From positions 744,001-808,000 of the forward strand of contig NZ_VSDO01000002.1 in assembly GCF_008084145.1 (NCBI RefSeq): a DNA stretch of 64,000 bases. The letters run 5' to 3'. The first letter of the stretch is position 1. Each line of letters opens with the position of its first letter. The stretch is from Paenibacillus faecis. Lineage in GTDB: Bacteria; Bacillota; Bacilli; Paenibacillales; Paenibacillaceae. Of the stretch, positions 54,520-62,841 are shown in pieces. Made by a program: the position numbers and the translations under genes. The notes under the pieces were generated by a model. It worked only from the letters and a program-made list of their open reading frames with translations. It ran no database searches and had not been told where the DNA came from.

Positions 54520-55552
54520 CAAAGCTGCTGTGCTGGTGGCAGGGAGTTGGGGAACGGCCCTCGCCAGCGTATTGGCTGACAAGAAAATGGATGTCATGGT
54601 ATGGACCCGGAACGCAGCGCAACGGGATGAAATCAACGATTTGCACCGTAATGAGCGCTTTTTGCCGGGCGTGGAACTACCGCCCCATCTGCGCGCAACC
54701 ACAGACATGAAGGAAGCCGTCGAAGGCGCCAAAGCGGTGGTCATTGTGGCACCTTCTTCGGCCGTACGGGAGGTTGCCCGCTCCTTGAAGCCGCATTGGA
54801 CGGAAGATATGCTGATCGTCCACGCCACCAAAGGGTTTGAAACCGAGAGCTTAAAACGGATCTCCACGGTTATTGCCGAGGAACTCGGCTGCGAGGAGGG
54901 CCGGATTGTCGTGCTGTCCGGTCCGAGCCACGCGGAGGAAGTGGTGAAACGATGTCCGACGACGGTGGTCGTAGCCTCGTTGGATGAATCGCAGGCCTCC
55001 GCGGCCCAAGACTTATTCATGAATTCCTATTTCCGGGTATATACGAACCGGGATTTGGTCGGCGTTGAACTGGCCGGGGCTTTGAAGAACATTATCGCCC
55101 TGGGCGCGGGCATGTCCGACGGACTCGGATATGGGGACAACGCCAAGGCGGCGCTCTTGACCCGGGGCTTGGCCGAAATTACCCGGATCGGGGTGGAGAT
55201 GGGCGCGAATCCGCTCACCTTCGCCGGATTGGCCGGCATCGGCGACCTTGTGGTAACGGCAACGAGCCGGCACAGCCGGAACTGGCGGGCCGGCTATTTG
55301 CTCGGGGAAGGCAAATCGCTGGAGGAGGTGCTGGGCTCGATGGGGATGGTTGTCGAAGGCATACGGACGACGAAAGCGGCCCACACCATCTCCGAGAAAT
55401 ACCAGGTCCAGATGCCGATCGCCAAACAGCTTTTCCACGTGCTGTTCGAAGGAATGGATCCCAGAACCGCGGTGGAGGCGCTGATGGGACGGGACCGAAA
55501 AACCGAAATGGAGGTCATGTCGCTGGAAACCTGGGAGCAGTGGCATACCTGA
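54512..55552 (+). CDS. gpsA: Glycerol-3-phosphate dehydrogenase [NAD(P)+]
   Basis: A 346-residue dehydrogenase that makes sn-glycerol-3-phosphate for PlsY from dihydroxyacetone phosphate. The NAD(P) loop is LVAGSWGTALA near the N terminus, where most GpsA have LGAGSWGTALA, so the first Gly of GxGxxG is replaced. Substrate and catalytic parts GPSHAEEV, GALKNIIALGAGMSDGLGYGDN and GLAGIGDLVVT are normal. TTG start at 54512 inside plsY after GGAGG. Confidence 0.93.
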   Translation: MSDKAAVLVAGSWGTALASVLADKKMDVMVWTRNAAQRDEINDLHRNERFLPGVELPPHLRATTDMKEAVEGAKAVVIVAPSSAVREVARSLKPHWTEDMLIVHATKGFETESLKRISTVIAEELGCEEGRIVVLSGPSHAEEVVKRCPTTVVVASLDESQASAAQDLFMNSYFRVYTNRDLVGVELAGALKNIIALGAGMSDGLGYGDNAKAALLTRGLAEITRIGVEMGANPLTFAGLAGIGDLVVTATSRHSRNWRAGYLLGEGKSLEEVLGSMGMVVEGIRTTKAAHTISEKYQVQMPIAKQLFHVLFEGMDPRTAVEALMGRDRKTEMEVMSLETWEQWHT

Positions 55553-55650
55553 GTTATCTAAAGGGCATCGGGGATCATCCGCTAAGGCCTAGGACCTTTT
55601 CCTGCTCCTTCTCATAAACTGTTGGGGAGGACAATGGAGGAGGCGAGAAT

Positions 55651-55923
55651 ATGGGCAAAGTTTCCAAGGATGCCTTGGATGCCATCAATAAGAAGACCGG
55701 GAAGAAGATTTCGGAAGGCGCGGTCAAAAAGCTGGCCAGCACGGTAAAGCCCTCGACGATGCAGAGCGAGGCCGAACTGAGAAAGCTGATCAAGCAGGTT
55801 TCCGCGATGGCCAAGGTCCCCGTCTCGGAGAGCACCGTCAACGAAATTGTCGGAGCTGTCAAGAAAAGCGGCATGAATCCCAACAATATGGAAGCCTTAA
55901 TGAAAATGATGATAAAGAAATAA
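55651..55923 (+). CDS. spoVIF: Stage VI sporulation protein F (SpoVIF/YjcC)
   Basis: A 90-residue, Lys-rich helical protein that resembles SpoVIF, required for late coat assembly under GerR/sigma-K in Bacillus. Typical features are KISEGAVKKLASTVKPSTMQ, LRKLIKQVSAMAKVPVSESTVNEIV and the Met/Lys-rich end. GGAGG lies upstream. In Bacillus it sits elsewhere, so the gene order is different here. Confidence 0.82.
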   Translation: MGKVSKDALDAINKKTGKKISEGAVKKLASTVKPSTMQSEAELRKLIKQVSAMAKVPVSESTVNEIVGAVKKSGMNPNNMEALMKMMIKK

Positions 55924-55950
55924 ATATGAGATGGCTGCCCGAATGGGCAG

Positions 55951-55976
55951 AGCTGCCGCCTATGGCAGCTTTTTTT
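55951..55976 (+). terminator. Terminator after spoVIF
   Basis: AGCTGCC-GCCTAT-GGCAGCT is followed by a T run. Confidence 0.88.
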
Positions 55977-56069
55977 ATTAGACTCTCGTTTACATAGCCT
56001 GTACGCTTCGGAGATGCTATAATAATCATCATAATCATGCCGTGAATTCAGATAGGGAGTGTACCGATC

Positions 56070-56249
56070 ATGGACGCAATGACTAAAATGTGGCTGTCCT
56101 TGGCCGCGATTCTTGTCATGGGCTTGTCTGTATTTTTGATTACGTTTGCCCGGACCAAAACGAAAGGGATCCTGCGCGGCGTTCTTTCCTTGGTCGCCTT
56201 CGTCATTATGCTGGCGGGTTTTCTAACGGGACTCGTATCGATCACCTAG
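56070..56249 (+). CDS. yphE: YphE-like two-helix membrane protein (DUF2768)
   Basis: ATG 56070 to TAG gives 59 residues with two membrane helices (about 8-26 and 35-57) joined by the basic loop RTKTKG. Size and topology match DUF2768 (YphE), which in Bacillus lies between gpsA and yphF. AGGGAG is 9 nt upstream. Function unknown; likely sporulation-linked by neighbourhood. Confidence 0.65.
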   Translation: MDAMTKMWLSLAAILVMGLSVFLITFARTKTKGILRGVLSLVAFVIMLAGFLTGLVSIT

Positions 56250-56279
56250 AATTTCTGGGATAAGAGAAGAGGATTAAAT

Positions 56280-56927
56280 ATGGACTTGGATATGAAGGGA
56301 TTCAATGAAAAATTCCCGGATATCAGCCGCGCTCTCCAGTCGCTTGCGCAGCGGTGTGAGGGAGCGAAGGAAGCTTGGCTGCTTGGGGGAAGCTGCGGAC
56401 TTTGGCTGCAGGGCGTACCCCTGGATACTTCGCCCCGGGATATCGACATTTATGCGGATATGACCGGAGCGGAGGAACTGCACGGCCTGTTGGCTGAAAG
56501 TGCCTTGGACGAACCGCGCCTGGACCAAAGCGGACTTTACGTGTCCCAACTCAGCCATTACCGGCTGAACGAATGGACTTTGGAGCTGGTCGGCGGTTTT
56601 CAGGTGAAAACCGAAGGGGCCGTATACCGGACGGAAGTGGACGAAGTTTTGGCGCCCGGCGCGCCGATGGTAAGGTTGGGCGAGTCGGAACTACGCCTGA
56701 TGCCCTTAAGTCATGAATTTGTGTTCAACCTCTTGAGAGGTCGCCCGGATCGCTATTTGAACATCGCCAGTGTCATGCGCCGGAACGCCGAGGGGCATCT
56801 TCCGCTGCTCTATCAACTGCTGCGTCGGAACCGGTGGTCGGCCGAGGTTGTTGCGAGAATGGCGGAGCTTTTGAATCAGCCGCTGCTGTCGGGCCCGTGG
56901 GGCGAACTGGAGAACGCCCGCCGATAA
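56280..56927 (+). CDS. Nucleotidyltransferase-fold protein, unknown role
   Basis: A 215-residue protein with GGSCGLWLQGV followed by SPRDIDIYAD (about residues 36-60). This GGS...DxD pattern is that of the minimal nucleotidyltransferase superfamily. A helical C-terminal half follows. No third carboxylate is obvious, and no partner HEPN gene is adjacent, so a toxin-antitoxin role is not supported. It lies between yphE and a ferredoxin gene, 15 bp before the latter. Confidence 0.6.
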   Translation: MDLDMKGFNEKFPDISRALQSLAQRCEGAKEAWLLGGSCGLWLQGVPLDTSPRDIDIYADMTGAEELHGLLAESALDEPRLDQSGLYVSQLSHYRLNEWTLELVGGFQVKTEGAVYRTEVDEVLAPGAPMVRLGESELRLMPLSHEFVFNLLRGRPDRYLNIASVMRRNAEGHLPLLYQLLRRNRWSAEVVARMAELLNQPLLSGPWGELENARR

Positions 56928-56942
56928 GGAGGTATTCCGAGA

Positions 56943-57299
56943 ATGGAGCCGCAAGTCACCTTTTTGCCGGGTAATCGAACGTTAAAAGTACGCTCCGGCA
57001 CGAATCTCCTGCAGGCGGCCCGAAAAGCCCGGATTCATATTCCGACCCGCTGCGGCGGAAATGCGGGCTGCCTGATGTGTAAAGTGGAGGTTAGGAGCAC
57101 GGACGGGACGCCGGCTGGACTTACGCCTCCCGGCGAGGCGGAACGCCGCAAGCTGGGTCCCCTGCTGGAACAGGGGATCCGCTTGGCCTGCCAGGCCAAG
57201 GTTGTGGGACCCGCCACGGTCAGTTTGCCGGAAAATCCGCTGAAGGCGGCGATCCGCAAGCAGCTGGAAGCTCAAAACGAGGAAGACAGCCTTTGGTGA
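56943..57299 (+). CDS. [2Fe-2S] ferredoxin-like protein
   Basis: A 118-residue plant-type [2Fe-2S] ferredoxin. The cluster cysteines are in RCGGNAGCLMC (about residues 38-48) and LACQ (about 79). The usual loop spacing CxxxxCxxC is kept with Gly/Asn-rich residues. Electron donor and acceptor are unknown; location near spoIVA is conserved in some relatives but gives no direct role. AAGGAGG precedes the ATG. Confidence 0.8.
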   Translation: MEPQVTFLPGNRTLKVRSGTNLLQAARKARIHIPTRCGGNAGCLMCKVEVRSTDGTPAGLTPPGEAERRKLGPLLEQGIRLACQAKVVGPATVSLPENPLKAAIRKQLEAQNEEDSLW

Positions 57300-57344
57300 C
57301 CCATCCGGCGAAAGAGTATAAAATGAAGGAGCTTGAATTGAACC

Positions 57345-58097
57345 ATGCAGAATCGAAAACGACGGGGCGGAAGGATGTACCGCCGTTTTGCGTGCGGATT
57401 GACGATATTTTTATTATCGGGGTTGCTGTCGGGCTGTTTGTATCGGGGAGAACCGCAGGAAAGGCGGGTTTCGTACATTGAAAGCGTTGACAGGGTGCAA
57501 AGGGCCATCGACCGATTCCAAGAAGATCAGGGGATTTTGCCGATTATAACGGCGGGTGAAGAGACGCCAAGATACGAGAAATTCAGAATCAATTTGGACC
57601 AGTTGAATCAACAGGGGTATTTGGAGCAAATCCCGCAGGCCGCCTTCGAAAAAGGGGGGAGCGTCTATTTTCTCGTGATCAATGAGGAAATTGATCCCAC
57701 GGTCAAGGTGATGGATTTGGCTACCGTGCAAAAGGTCAATGACGTACAGCGGGCGGTCGATCTATACCGGAGCAAGCGGGATGGTAAACTTCCCGTTCAG
57801 GAGAACGGTGAGATTTCCCCGGGCGTGTACAGGATCGACCTGGAAGCGGCCGGAGCGGAAAACTATAGCCTCAAAAGCGTTTATTCCGGTCAGCCTCTAG
57901 ACTATCTCGTGGACAAGGACGGCCGCGTTTATGTAGATTATGCATTCGATATTATGCAAGCGTTGGACCAAACGGGCGCAAAGCCCGGGGAAGATAAAGA
58001 TTTAAGGGAGATTTTGACCGACCAGTCCTATTTCGTTCCGGTCAAGTCGCTCCCTTACCGCTGGGTCGACGGTACTCCCGTACCGCAAATCGAATAA
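57345..58097 (+). CDS. yphF: YphF-like lipoprotein
   Basis: A 250-residue probable lipoprotein. A basic N terminus and hydrophobic stretch (FACGLTIFLLSGLLSGC) end in a lipobox at about residue 31. The body resembles YphF of Bacillus by position just before spoIVA; no enzymatic motif is seen. Two similar segments around VDRVQRAIDRFQEDQGILP and VNDVQRAVDLYRSKRDGKLP suggest an internal duplication. The start is unclear (ATG 57345 or 57375). Confidence 0.7.
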   Translation: MQNRKRRGGRMYRRFACGLTIFLLSGLLSGCLYRGEPQERRVSYIESVDRVQRAIDRFQEDQGILPIITAGEETPRYEKFRINLDQLNQQGYLEQIPQAAFEKGGSVYFLVINEEIDPTVKVMDLATVQKVNDVQRAVDLYRSKRDGKLPVQENGEISPGVYRIDLEAAGAENYSLKSVYSGQPLDYLVDKDGRVYVDYAFDIMQALDQTGAKPGEDKDLREILTDQSYFVPVKSLPYRWVDGTPVPQIE

Positions 58098-58110
58098 GTT
58101 ATCTTCATTT

Positions 58111-58136
58111 CGCAGCCGCCGGCTGCGGTTTTTTTT
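58111..58136 (+). terminator. Terminator after yphF
   Basis: CGCAGCC-GCC-GGCTGCG is followed by eight T. Confidence 0.88.
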
Positions 58137-58254
58137 GCCCAAAAATACATATTGGAAACGATAGATTCATAACTATTCAATATGGCGGGAGATGGCCCGT
58201 CATATTCGCGACGAAGCGAGGCGCGAAAAAAAGCTGGCTCGGACGGTCTAAACC

Positions 58255-58283
58255 GTCATAATTCCGCATCTGGTACATATGAT
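58255..58283 (+). promoter_or_regulatory. Sigma-E promoter of spoIVA
   Basis: GTCATAA (58255-58261), 14 bp and CATATGAT (58276-58283) fit the mother-cell sigma-E consensus. The start codon is 194 bp downstream, so the leader is long. Confidence 0.7.
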
Positions 58284-58368
58284 TTTACTAGTCCAAATGC
58301 ATGTACGAGTTACGCCGCTTCGTTGCTGTTCTCTCCACCCGGGTTTGCGGCGGCGGACACAGGTACAA

Positions 58369-58446
58369 AGGAGCTGCCGCTCCTAACCGTAGCTATGATT
58401 TCAAATTATTGGCGAATAACGAAGCGGATGCTCGGCGAGCATTTTT
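58369..58446 (+). other. Structured leader of spoIVA
   Basis: Two perfect small hairpins lie in the leader: AGGAGC-TGCC-GCTCCT (58369-58384) and ATGCTC-GGC-GAGCAT followed by TTTT (58428-58446). The second is flanked by CGAAG and CTTCG, which could extend it. They could act on stability or attenuation; no known riboswitch family was recognised. Nothing coding was supported in 58098-58476. Confidence 0.4.
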
Positions 58447-58476
58447 CCTTCGGCGAATTTTGAGGAGGGGATATCA

Positions 58477-59961
58477 TTGGTATTGGAGAAAGTGGACATT
58501 TTTAAGGACATTGCCGAACGTACCGGAGGGGATATTTATCTGGGTGTCGTCGGAGCTGTCCGCACCGGCAAATCTACATTTATCAAAAGATTTATGGAAA
58601 CGGTGGTGCTCCCGAACATCGCGAGTGAAGCCGATCGGGCGCGTGCGGTGGATGAACTTCCGCAAAGCGCCGCCGGCAAAACGATCATGACGACCGAACC
58701 GAAATTCGTGCCGAACAACGCGGTGCAAATCAAGGTGGCCGAAGGGCTTGAAGTGAATGTCAGACTGGTGGATTGCGTAGGTTACGCCGTGGAAGGCGCC
58801 AAGGGATATGAGGATGAAAACGGTCCCCGTATGATTTCGACGCCGTGGTTCGAAGAGCCGATTCCGTTCCAGGAGGCGGCGGAAATCGGAACGCGCAAGG
58901 TGATTCAGGAGCATTCCACGCTGGGCGTCGTCGTCACCACGGACGGTACGATCGCGGATATTCCACGCTACTCGTACGTCGAATCGGAAGAGCGGGTCGT
59001 GGCCGAACTGAAGGAGGTCGGCAAGCCGTTCGTGCTCGTCATTAACTCGACGCGCCCGAACAGCGAGGAAACGCAGCAGCTCCGGGGCGAACTGGCCGCG
59101 AAGTACGACATTCCGGTCATTACTCTCAGCGCGGCTACGATGACCGAGGAGGACGTCACGGGCGTCCTGCGCGAGGTCCTGTACGAGTTCCCGGTGCACG
59201 AGGTCAACGTCAATCTCCCGAGCTGGGTCATGGTGCTGAATGAGAACCATTGGCTCCGCAGCAACTATGAAAATTCCGTACGCGACACGGTCAAGGACAT
59301 CCGCCGTCTGCGCGACGTGGACCGGGTCGTCAGCAACTTCATGGAGTACGACTTTATCGAGCGGGCCGGGCTCAGCGGGTTGAACATGGGGCAAGGCGTC
59401 GCCGAGATCGATCTTTACGCGCCGGACGATTTGTACGATCGGATTTTAATGGAAGTGGTCGGCGTGGAAATCCGGGGCAAAGATCATTTGCTCCAGCTCA
59501 TGCAGGAATTTACGCATGCCAAGAAGGAGTATGACCGATTCGCGGAAGCGCTGGAGATGGTCAAGACGACGGGATACGGGATCGCGGCTCCGTCGCTGGC
59601 GGAAATGGCGCTCGACGAGCCGGAACTGATCCGTCAAGGCTCCCGGTTCGGGGTTCGCCTGAAAGCGACCGCGCCTTCGATCCACATGATCCGCGTCGAT
59701 GTCGAGTCCGAATTCGCGCCGATCATCGGAACGGAGAAGCAGAGCGAGGAACTGGTCCGCTATTTGATGCAGGATTTCGAAAACGATCCGATCAAGATTT
59801 GGGAGTCCGATATTTTCGGCCGCTCGCTGCATTCGATCGTCCGGGAAGGCATCCAGGGCAAAATCGCCATGATGCCGGATAATGCTCGCTATAAACTGCA
59901 AGAGACGCTGGGGAGAATTATTAACGAAGGTTCGGGCGGCTTGATCGCCATCATCCTTTGA
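58477..59961 (+). CDS. spoIVA: Stage IV sporulation protein A
   Basis: A 494-residue ATPase that polymerises on the outer forespore membrane and forms the base of the spore coat. The Walker A is GAVRTGKSTFIKRF (about residues 27-36). Walker B region DCVGYAVEGA (about 97) and sensor TTDGTI (about 152) follow. The C-terminal domain, needed to anchor via SpoVM, ends with EGSGGLIAIIL. TTG 58477 follows GAGGAGGGG. Highly conserved in spore formers. Confidence 0.96.
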   Translation: MVLEKVDIFKDIAERTGGDIYLGVVGAVRTGKSTFIKRFMETVVLPNIASEADRARAVDELPQSAAGKTIMTTEPKFVPNNAVQIKVAEGLEVNVRLVDCVGYAVEGAKGYEDENGPRMISTPWFEEPIPFQEAAEIGTRKVIQEHSTLGVVVTTDGTIADIPRYSYVESEERVVAELKEVGKPFVLVINSTRPNSEETQQLRGELAAKYDIPVITLSAATMTEEDVTGVLREVLYEFPVHEVNVNLPSWVMVLNENHWLRSNYENSVRDTVKDIRRLRDVDRVVSNFMEYDFIERAGLSGLNMGQGVAEIDLYAPDDLYDRILMEVVGVEIRGKDHLLQLMQEFTHAKKEYDRFAEALEMVKTTGYGIAAPSLAEMALDEPELIRQGSRFGVRLKATAPSIHMIRVDVESEFAPIIGTEKQSEELVRYLMQDFENDPIKIWESDIFGRSLHSIVREGIQGKIAMMPDNARYKLQETLGRIINEGSGGLIAIIL

Positions 59962-59973
59962 TCGATAGACATC

Positions 59974-60013
59974 AAACGCGTTTGGCTGGGAACAAGAGCC
60001 AAACGCGTTTTTT
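59974..60013 (+). terminator. Terminator after spoIVA
   Basis: A perfect 14-bp stem AAACGCGTTTGGCT/AGCCAAACGCGTTT with a nine-nt loop, then T. Confidence 0.9.
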
Positions 60014-60034
60014 GCGTTAAATTACTAAAACCGA

Positions 60035-60063
60035 TTTACATACTTGGTATTTGGCATTATAGT
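60035..60063 (+). promoter_or_regulatory. Sigma-A promoter of the CUT2 operon
   Basis: TTTACA and TATAGT spaced by 17 bp, 45 bp before the binding-protein start. Confidence 0.65.
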
Positions 60064-60107
60064 AATCTATAAAGATTTTTACATATCATAATTCAGGGGG
60101 AGAAACG

Positions 60108-61223
60108 ATGAAGAAAATCACAGATTTGAAAAAAACGGGCTTCATCCTGCTGCTGCTTGCGCTTGTGTTGACGATCAGCGCCTGCGGCATCAAGAAAATG
60201 CCCGCCGAAAATAGCGGGACCACCGAACCGGCAGCGGCCGCCCAGGCGGAGGGGGAAGGGAATACCGCGGAAGGCAAAGAACTGGCCGGCAAACGGATCG
60301 CATTGATCATGGAATTCAATACCGGCACCTTTTCACAGCAGTACGTACAGGGCGTCACGGAAGAAGTGAAAAAATTCGGCGGGGAACTGACGACCTTCGT
60401 CGCGGAGAACAATCGGGCCAAAATGGCTGACTTGCTGGAGTCGGCGATCAATCAGAGGTTCGATGTCATTTTGACGGATCACGGTTCGGCGGAATTTTTA
60501 GAACCCGGCATCAAGAAGGCGGTCGAGCAGAAGATCGCGGTCGTGGTGTTCGATGCGCTGGTAAACGTTCCGGGGGCCACGGTGCTGTCCCAGGATGACC
60601 AGAGTCTCGCGGCGCTTACCCTGGACAAATTGAAACAGGACAGCGGCGGCAAGGGCAACATCGTCAAGGTGTGGGTAGCGGGTTTTGCGCCGATGGAACG
60701 GCGCGAGCAGGAGTATAAGAAGTTCCTTGCGGAAAATCCCGAAATCAAGGAAATCGCCGCGTTCGGCAATGCGTCCAATCCGGCGCTGGACAGCCAAACG
60801 CAAATGGAAGCGGTGCTGAAGCAGTATCCGAAGGGCGAAATCACCGCGGTATGGGCCGCCTGGGATGAATTCGCCAAAGGCGCGGCCCGGGCGATTCAAT
60901 TGGCGGGCCGCGATGAGATCAAGGTGTACGGCATGGACCTTAGCGATGAAGATCTGCAGATGATCCAGGATCCGAAGAGCCCGTGGGTCGCATCGGCGGC
61001 GGTGGATCCGAAGGATATCGGACGGATTCAGGTCCGCTACGCTTATCAGAAGCTGCATGGCGATGCGACGGACGATCAGGTGGTCTTGAAGGCCGTTCTG
61101 GTTACGCGCGAGGCATTGCCGGAACAGCAGATTTCCACCGATGAACTGTCGCAGTATGTGGAAGGCTGGGGCGGATCGAAGCAAGGGATTCAGGAATGGA
61201 TGAAGGAATACGGCGTGGAATAA
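60108..61223 (+). CDS. CUT2 sugar-binding lipoprotein (RbsB/MglB type)
   Basis: A 371-residue periplasmic-binding-type lipoprotein. Lipobox ISAC (Cys about residue 25) is followed by an Ala/Glu-rich linker and the type I fold starting at KRIALIMEFNTGTFSQQYVQGV (about 65). The end of each lobe has typical DALVNVPG and YGMDLSDEDL. It heads an operon with a two-domain ATPase and permease. The sugar is not evident from sequence, though the RbsB/XylF-like class is clear. Confidence 0.87.
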   Translation: MKKITDLKKTGFILLLLALVLTISACGIKKMPAENSGTTEPAAAAQAEGEGNTAEGKELAGKRIALIMEFNTGTFSQQYVQGVTEEVKKFGGELTTFVAENNRAKMADLLESAINQRFDVILTDHGSAEFLEPGIKKAVEQKIAVVVFDALVNVPGATVLSQDDQSLAALTLDKLKQDSGGKGNIVKVWVAGFAPMERREQEYKKFLAENPEIKEIAAFGNASNPALDSQTQMEAVLKQYPKGEITAVWAAWDEFAKGAARAIQLAGRDEIKVYGMDLSDEDLQMIQDPKSPWVASAAVDPKDIGRIQVRYAYQKLHGDATDDQVVLKAVLVTREALPEQQISTDELSQYVEGWGGSKQGIQEWMKEYGVE

Positions 61224-61311
61224 CGCGGTAAACCTATAATTTTCGGAGAATACCAAGGCGCGCCGTCCGGCAACGGACGGCGCCGCCTTTTCCCGGTGAA
61301 AGGAGGAAGAC

Positions 61312-62841
61312 TTGGAGATGTCATTATCACCGAAGGTGCTGGAGATGCGGGAAATCACGAAATCGTTTGCCGGAGTGACCGCCTTGAACGGAGTGGACTT
61401 GACGCTGGAAGGCGGGCAGATCCACGCTTTGCTCGGGGCGAACGGCGCCGGAAAAAGCACGTTGATGAAGATCTTGTCGGGCGCCTATGGGCGGGACGGA
61501 GGCAGCATGAAGCTGCTGGGGCAGGAGGTCCGCTTTCAAGGACCCTCCGACGCCAAACTGCACGGCGTCCACTGCGTATATCAGGAGGTGGATGCCGCCC
61601 TGGTGCCTCAACTGACGGTGGCGGAGAACGTTATGCTGGACGAGCTCGCCAAGCCCGGGGCGAAAACCTGGATCTCCCCGGGCGAGACCGCCCGCCGGGC
61701 CGAAGCTGTGCTGGAGCGGCTTAAGGTCAACGTTCCGGTCAAGCGAAAAGTGGCGGAGCTGAGCATCGCGGAGAAACAGATGATCTTGCTGGCGCGCATT
61801 TTGTCCCAGGATGCGAAGGTGATCATCTTTGATGAACCGACAGCGCCGCTCAGCGGAGCGGAGGCGGAGAGCTTCTTCCGGATCCTTCATGAACTGAAGG
61901 ATCAAGGCGTTGCGTGCGTATTCATTACGCACCGCTTGCAGGAGGTCATGGATCATGCCGACCGGGTGACGGTCATGCGGGACGGCCGGGTGGTTTATAC
62001 CGGCCCTCTGGGGGATGCCGGAGGGATCGACGGCCTCATTTCACACATGCTCGGCAAAACCTTTGCCGAGGAATTCCCCAAGGTTCCCGCGGAGATCGGC
62101 GACGTGCTGCTGCGCGTCAACGGTTTGAAACGGGGAACCAAGGTGCGCGGCGTCGACCTGGAGGTTCGCCGCGGCCAGATCGTGGCCGTCGTCGGACTGG
62201 TCGGCGCCGGAAAGAGCGAGCTGGCCCGCCTTCTGGCCGGCGCGGATCGCCCCGATGCCGGGACGATCGAATTGAAGGGGCGGGCCTTCCGCTTCAGACA
62301 GCCGGCCGACGCGGTCCAAGCCGGCATCGTCAGCATTCCCGAGGAGCGGCGCAAGCAGGGGATCGTCATCCAGGACAGTGTGGAGCGGAATCTCAGCCTG
62401 CCGCTGCTCAGCCAATTAAGCCGCCTCGGCGTCATGTCCGCCCGCAGGGAGCGCAGCTTGGCGGAGAGGGTCATCTCCGCGCTCGGCATCAAAACCTCGA
62501 GCCCCAAGCTGGAGGTTAAATACTTGAGCGGCGGCAACCAGCAAAAGGTCGCCATCGGCAAGTGGCTGGAGCGGGGGGCCGAGGTGCTGGTCTTCGACGA
62601 ACCGACCAAAGGGGTGGATATCGGCGCGAAAAGCGATATTTTCCGGATCATCGGCAACCTGGCCGCCCAGGGCAAAGGCATCGTTTATTTCACGAGCGAG
62701 CTGGATGAAGGCCTCGGGATCGGTGATCGGATCGCCGTCATGGTTGACGGCCGGATCGCGGGCGTGTTCGAGCGGGGAGAAATCACACAGGAACAAGCGT
62801 TGTTTTACGCTAGCGGGGGACGGAGGGAACAACTGTCATGA
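61312..62841 (+). CDS. CUT2 sugar ABC transporter ATP-binding protein (RbsA/MglA type)
   Basis: A 509-residue duplicated ATPase. Domain 1: GANGAGKST (about residue 42), VAELSIAEKQMILLAR signature and IIFDEPTAPL. Domain 2: VGLVGAGKSE (about 297), YLSGGNQQKVAI and LVFDEPTKGVDIGAK. Domain 1 has the altered LSIAEKQ signature common in this family. TTG 61312 (5 nt after AGGAGG) or ATG 61318 could be the start. Overlaps the permease by four bases. Confidence 0.92.
   Translation: MEMSLSPKVLEMREITKSFAGVTALNGVDLTLEGGQIHALLGANGAGKSTLMKILSGAYGRDGGSMKLLGQEVRFQGPSDAKLHGVHCVYQEVDAALVPQLTVAENVMLDELAKPGAKTWISPGETARRAEAVLERLKVNVPVKRKVAELSIAEKQMILLARILSQDAKVIIFDEPTAPLSGAEAESFFRILHELKDQGVACVFITHRLQEVMDHADRVTVMRDGRVVYTGPLGDAGGIDGLISHMLGKTFAEEFPKVPAEIGDVLLRVNGLKRGTKVRGVDLEVRRGQIVAVVGLVGAGKSELARLLAGADRPDAGTIELKGRAFRFRQPADAVQAGIVSIPEERRKQGIVIQDSVERNLSLPLLSQLSRLGVMSARRERSLAERVISALGIKTSSPKLEVKYLSGGNQQKVAIGKWLERGAEVLVFDEPTKGVDIGAKSDIFRIIGNLAAQGKGIVYFTSELDEGLGIGDRIAVMVDGRIAGVFERGEITQEQALFYASGGRREQLS

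Noticed and set aside
56280..57299. MNT-HEPN type toxin-antitoxin pair
   Set aside because: The neighbour of the nucleotidyltransferase-fold gene is a ferredoxin, not a HEPN protein, so the pairing is not supported.
58182..58463. Possible 93-residue gene in the spoIVA leader
   Set aside because: No ribosome binding site or recognisable product; it overlaps the sigma-E promoter and leader hairpins of spoIVA.
58301..58690. Possible 129-residue gene overlapping the start of spoIVA
   Set aside because: It runs out of frame into the conserved spoIVA P-loop region and lacks a plausible start site.
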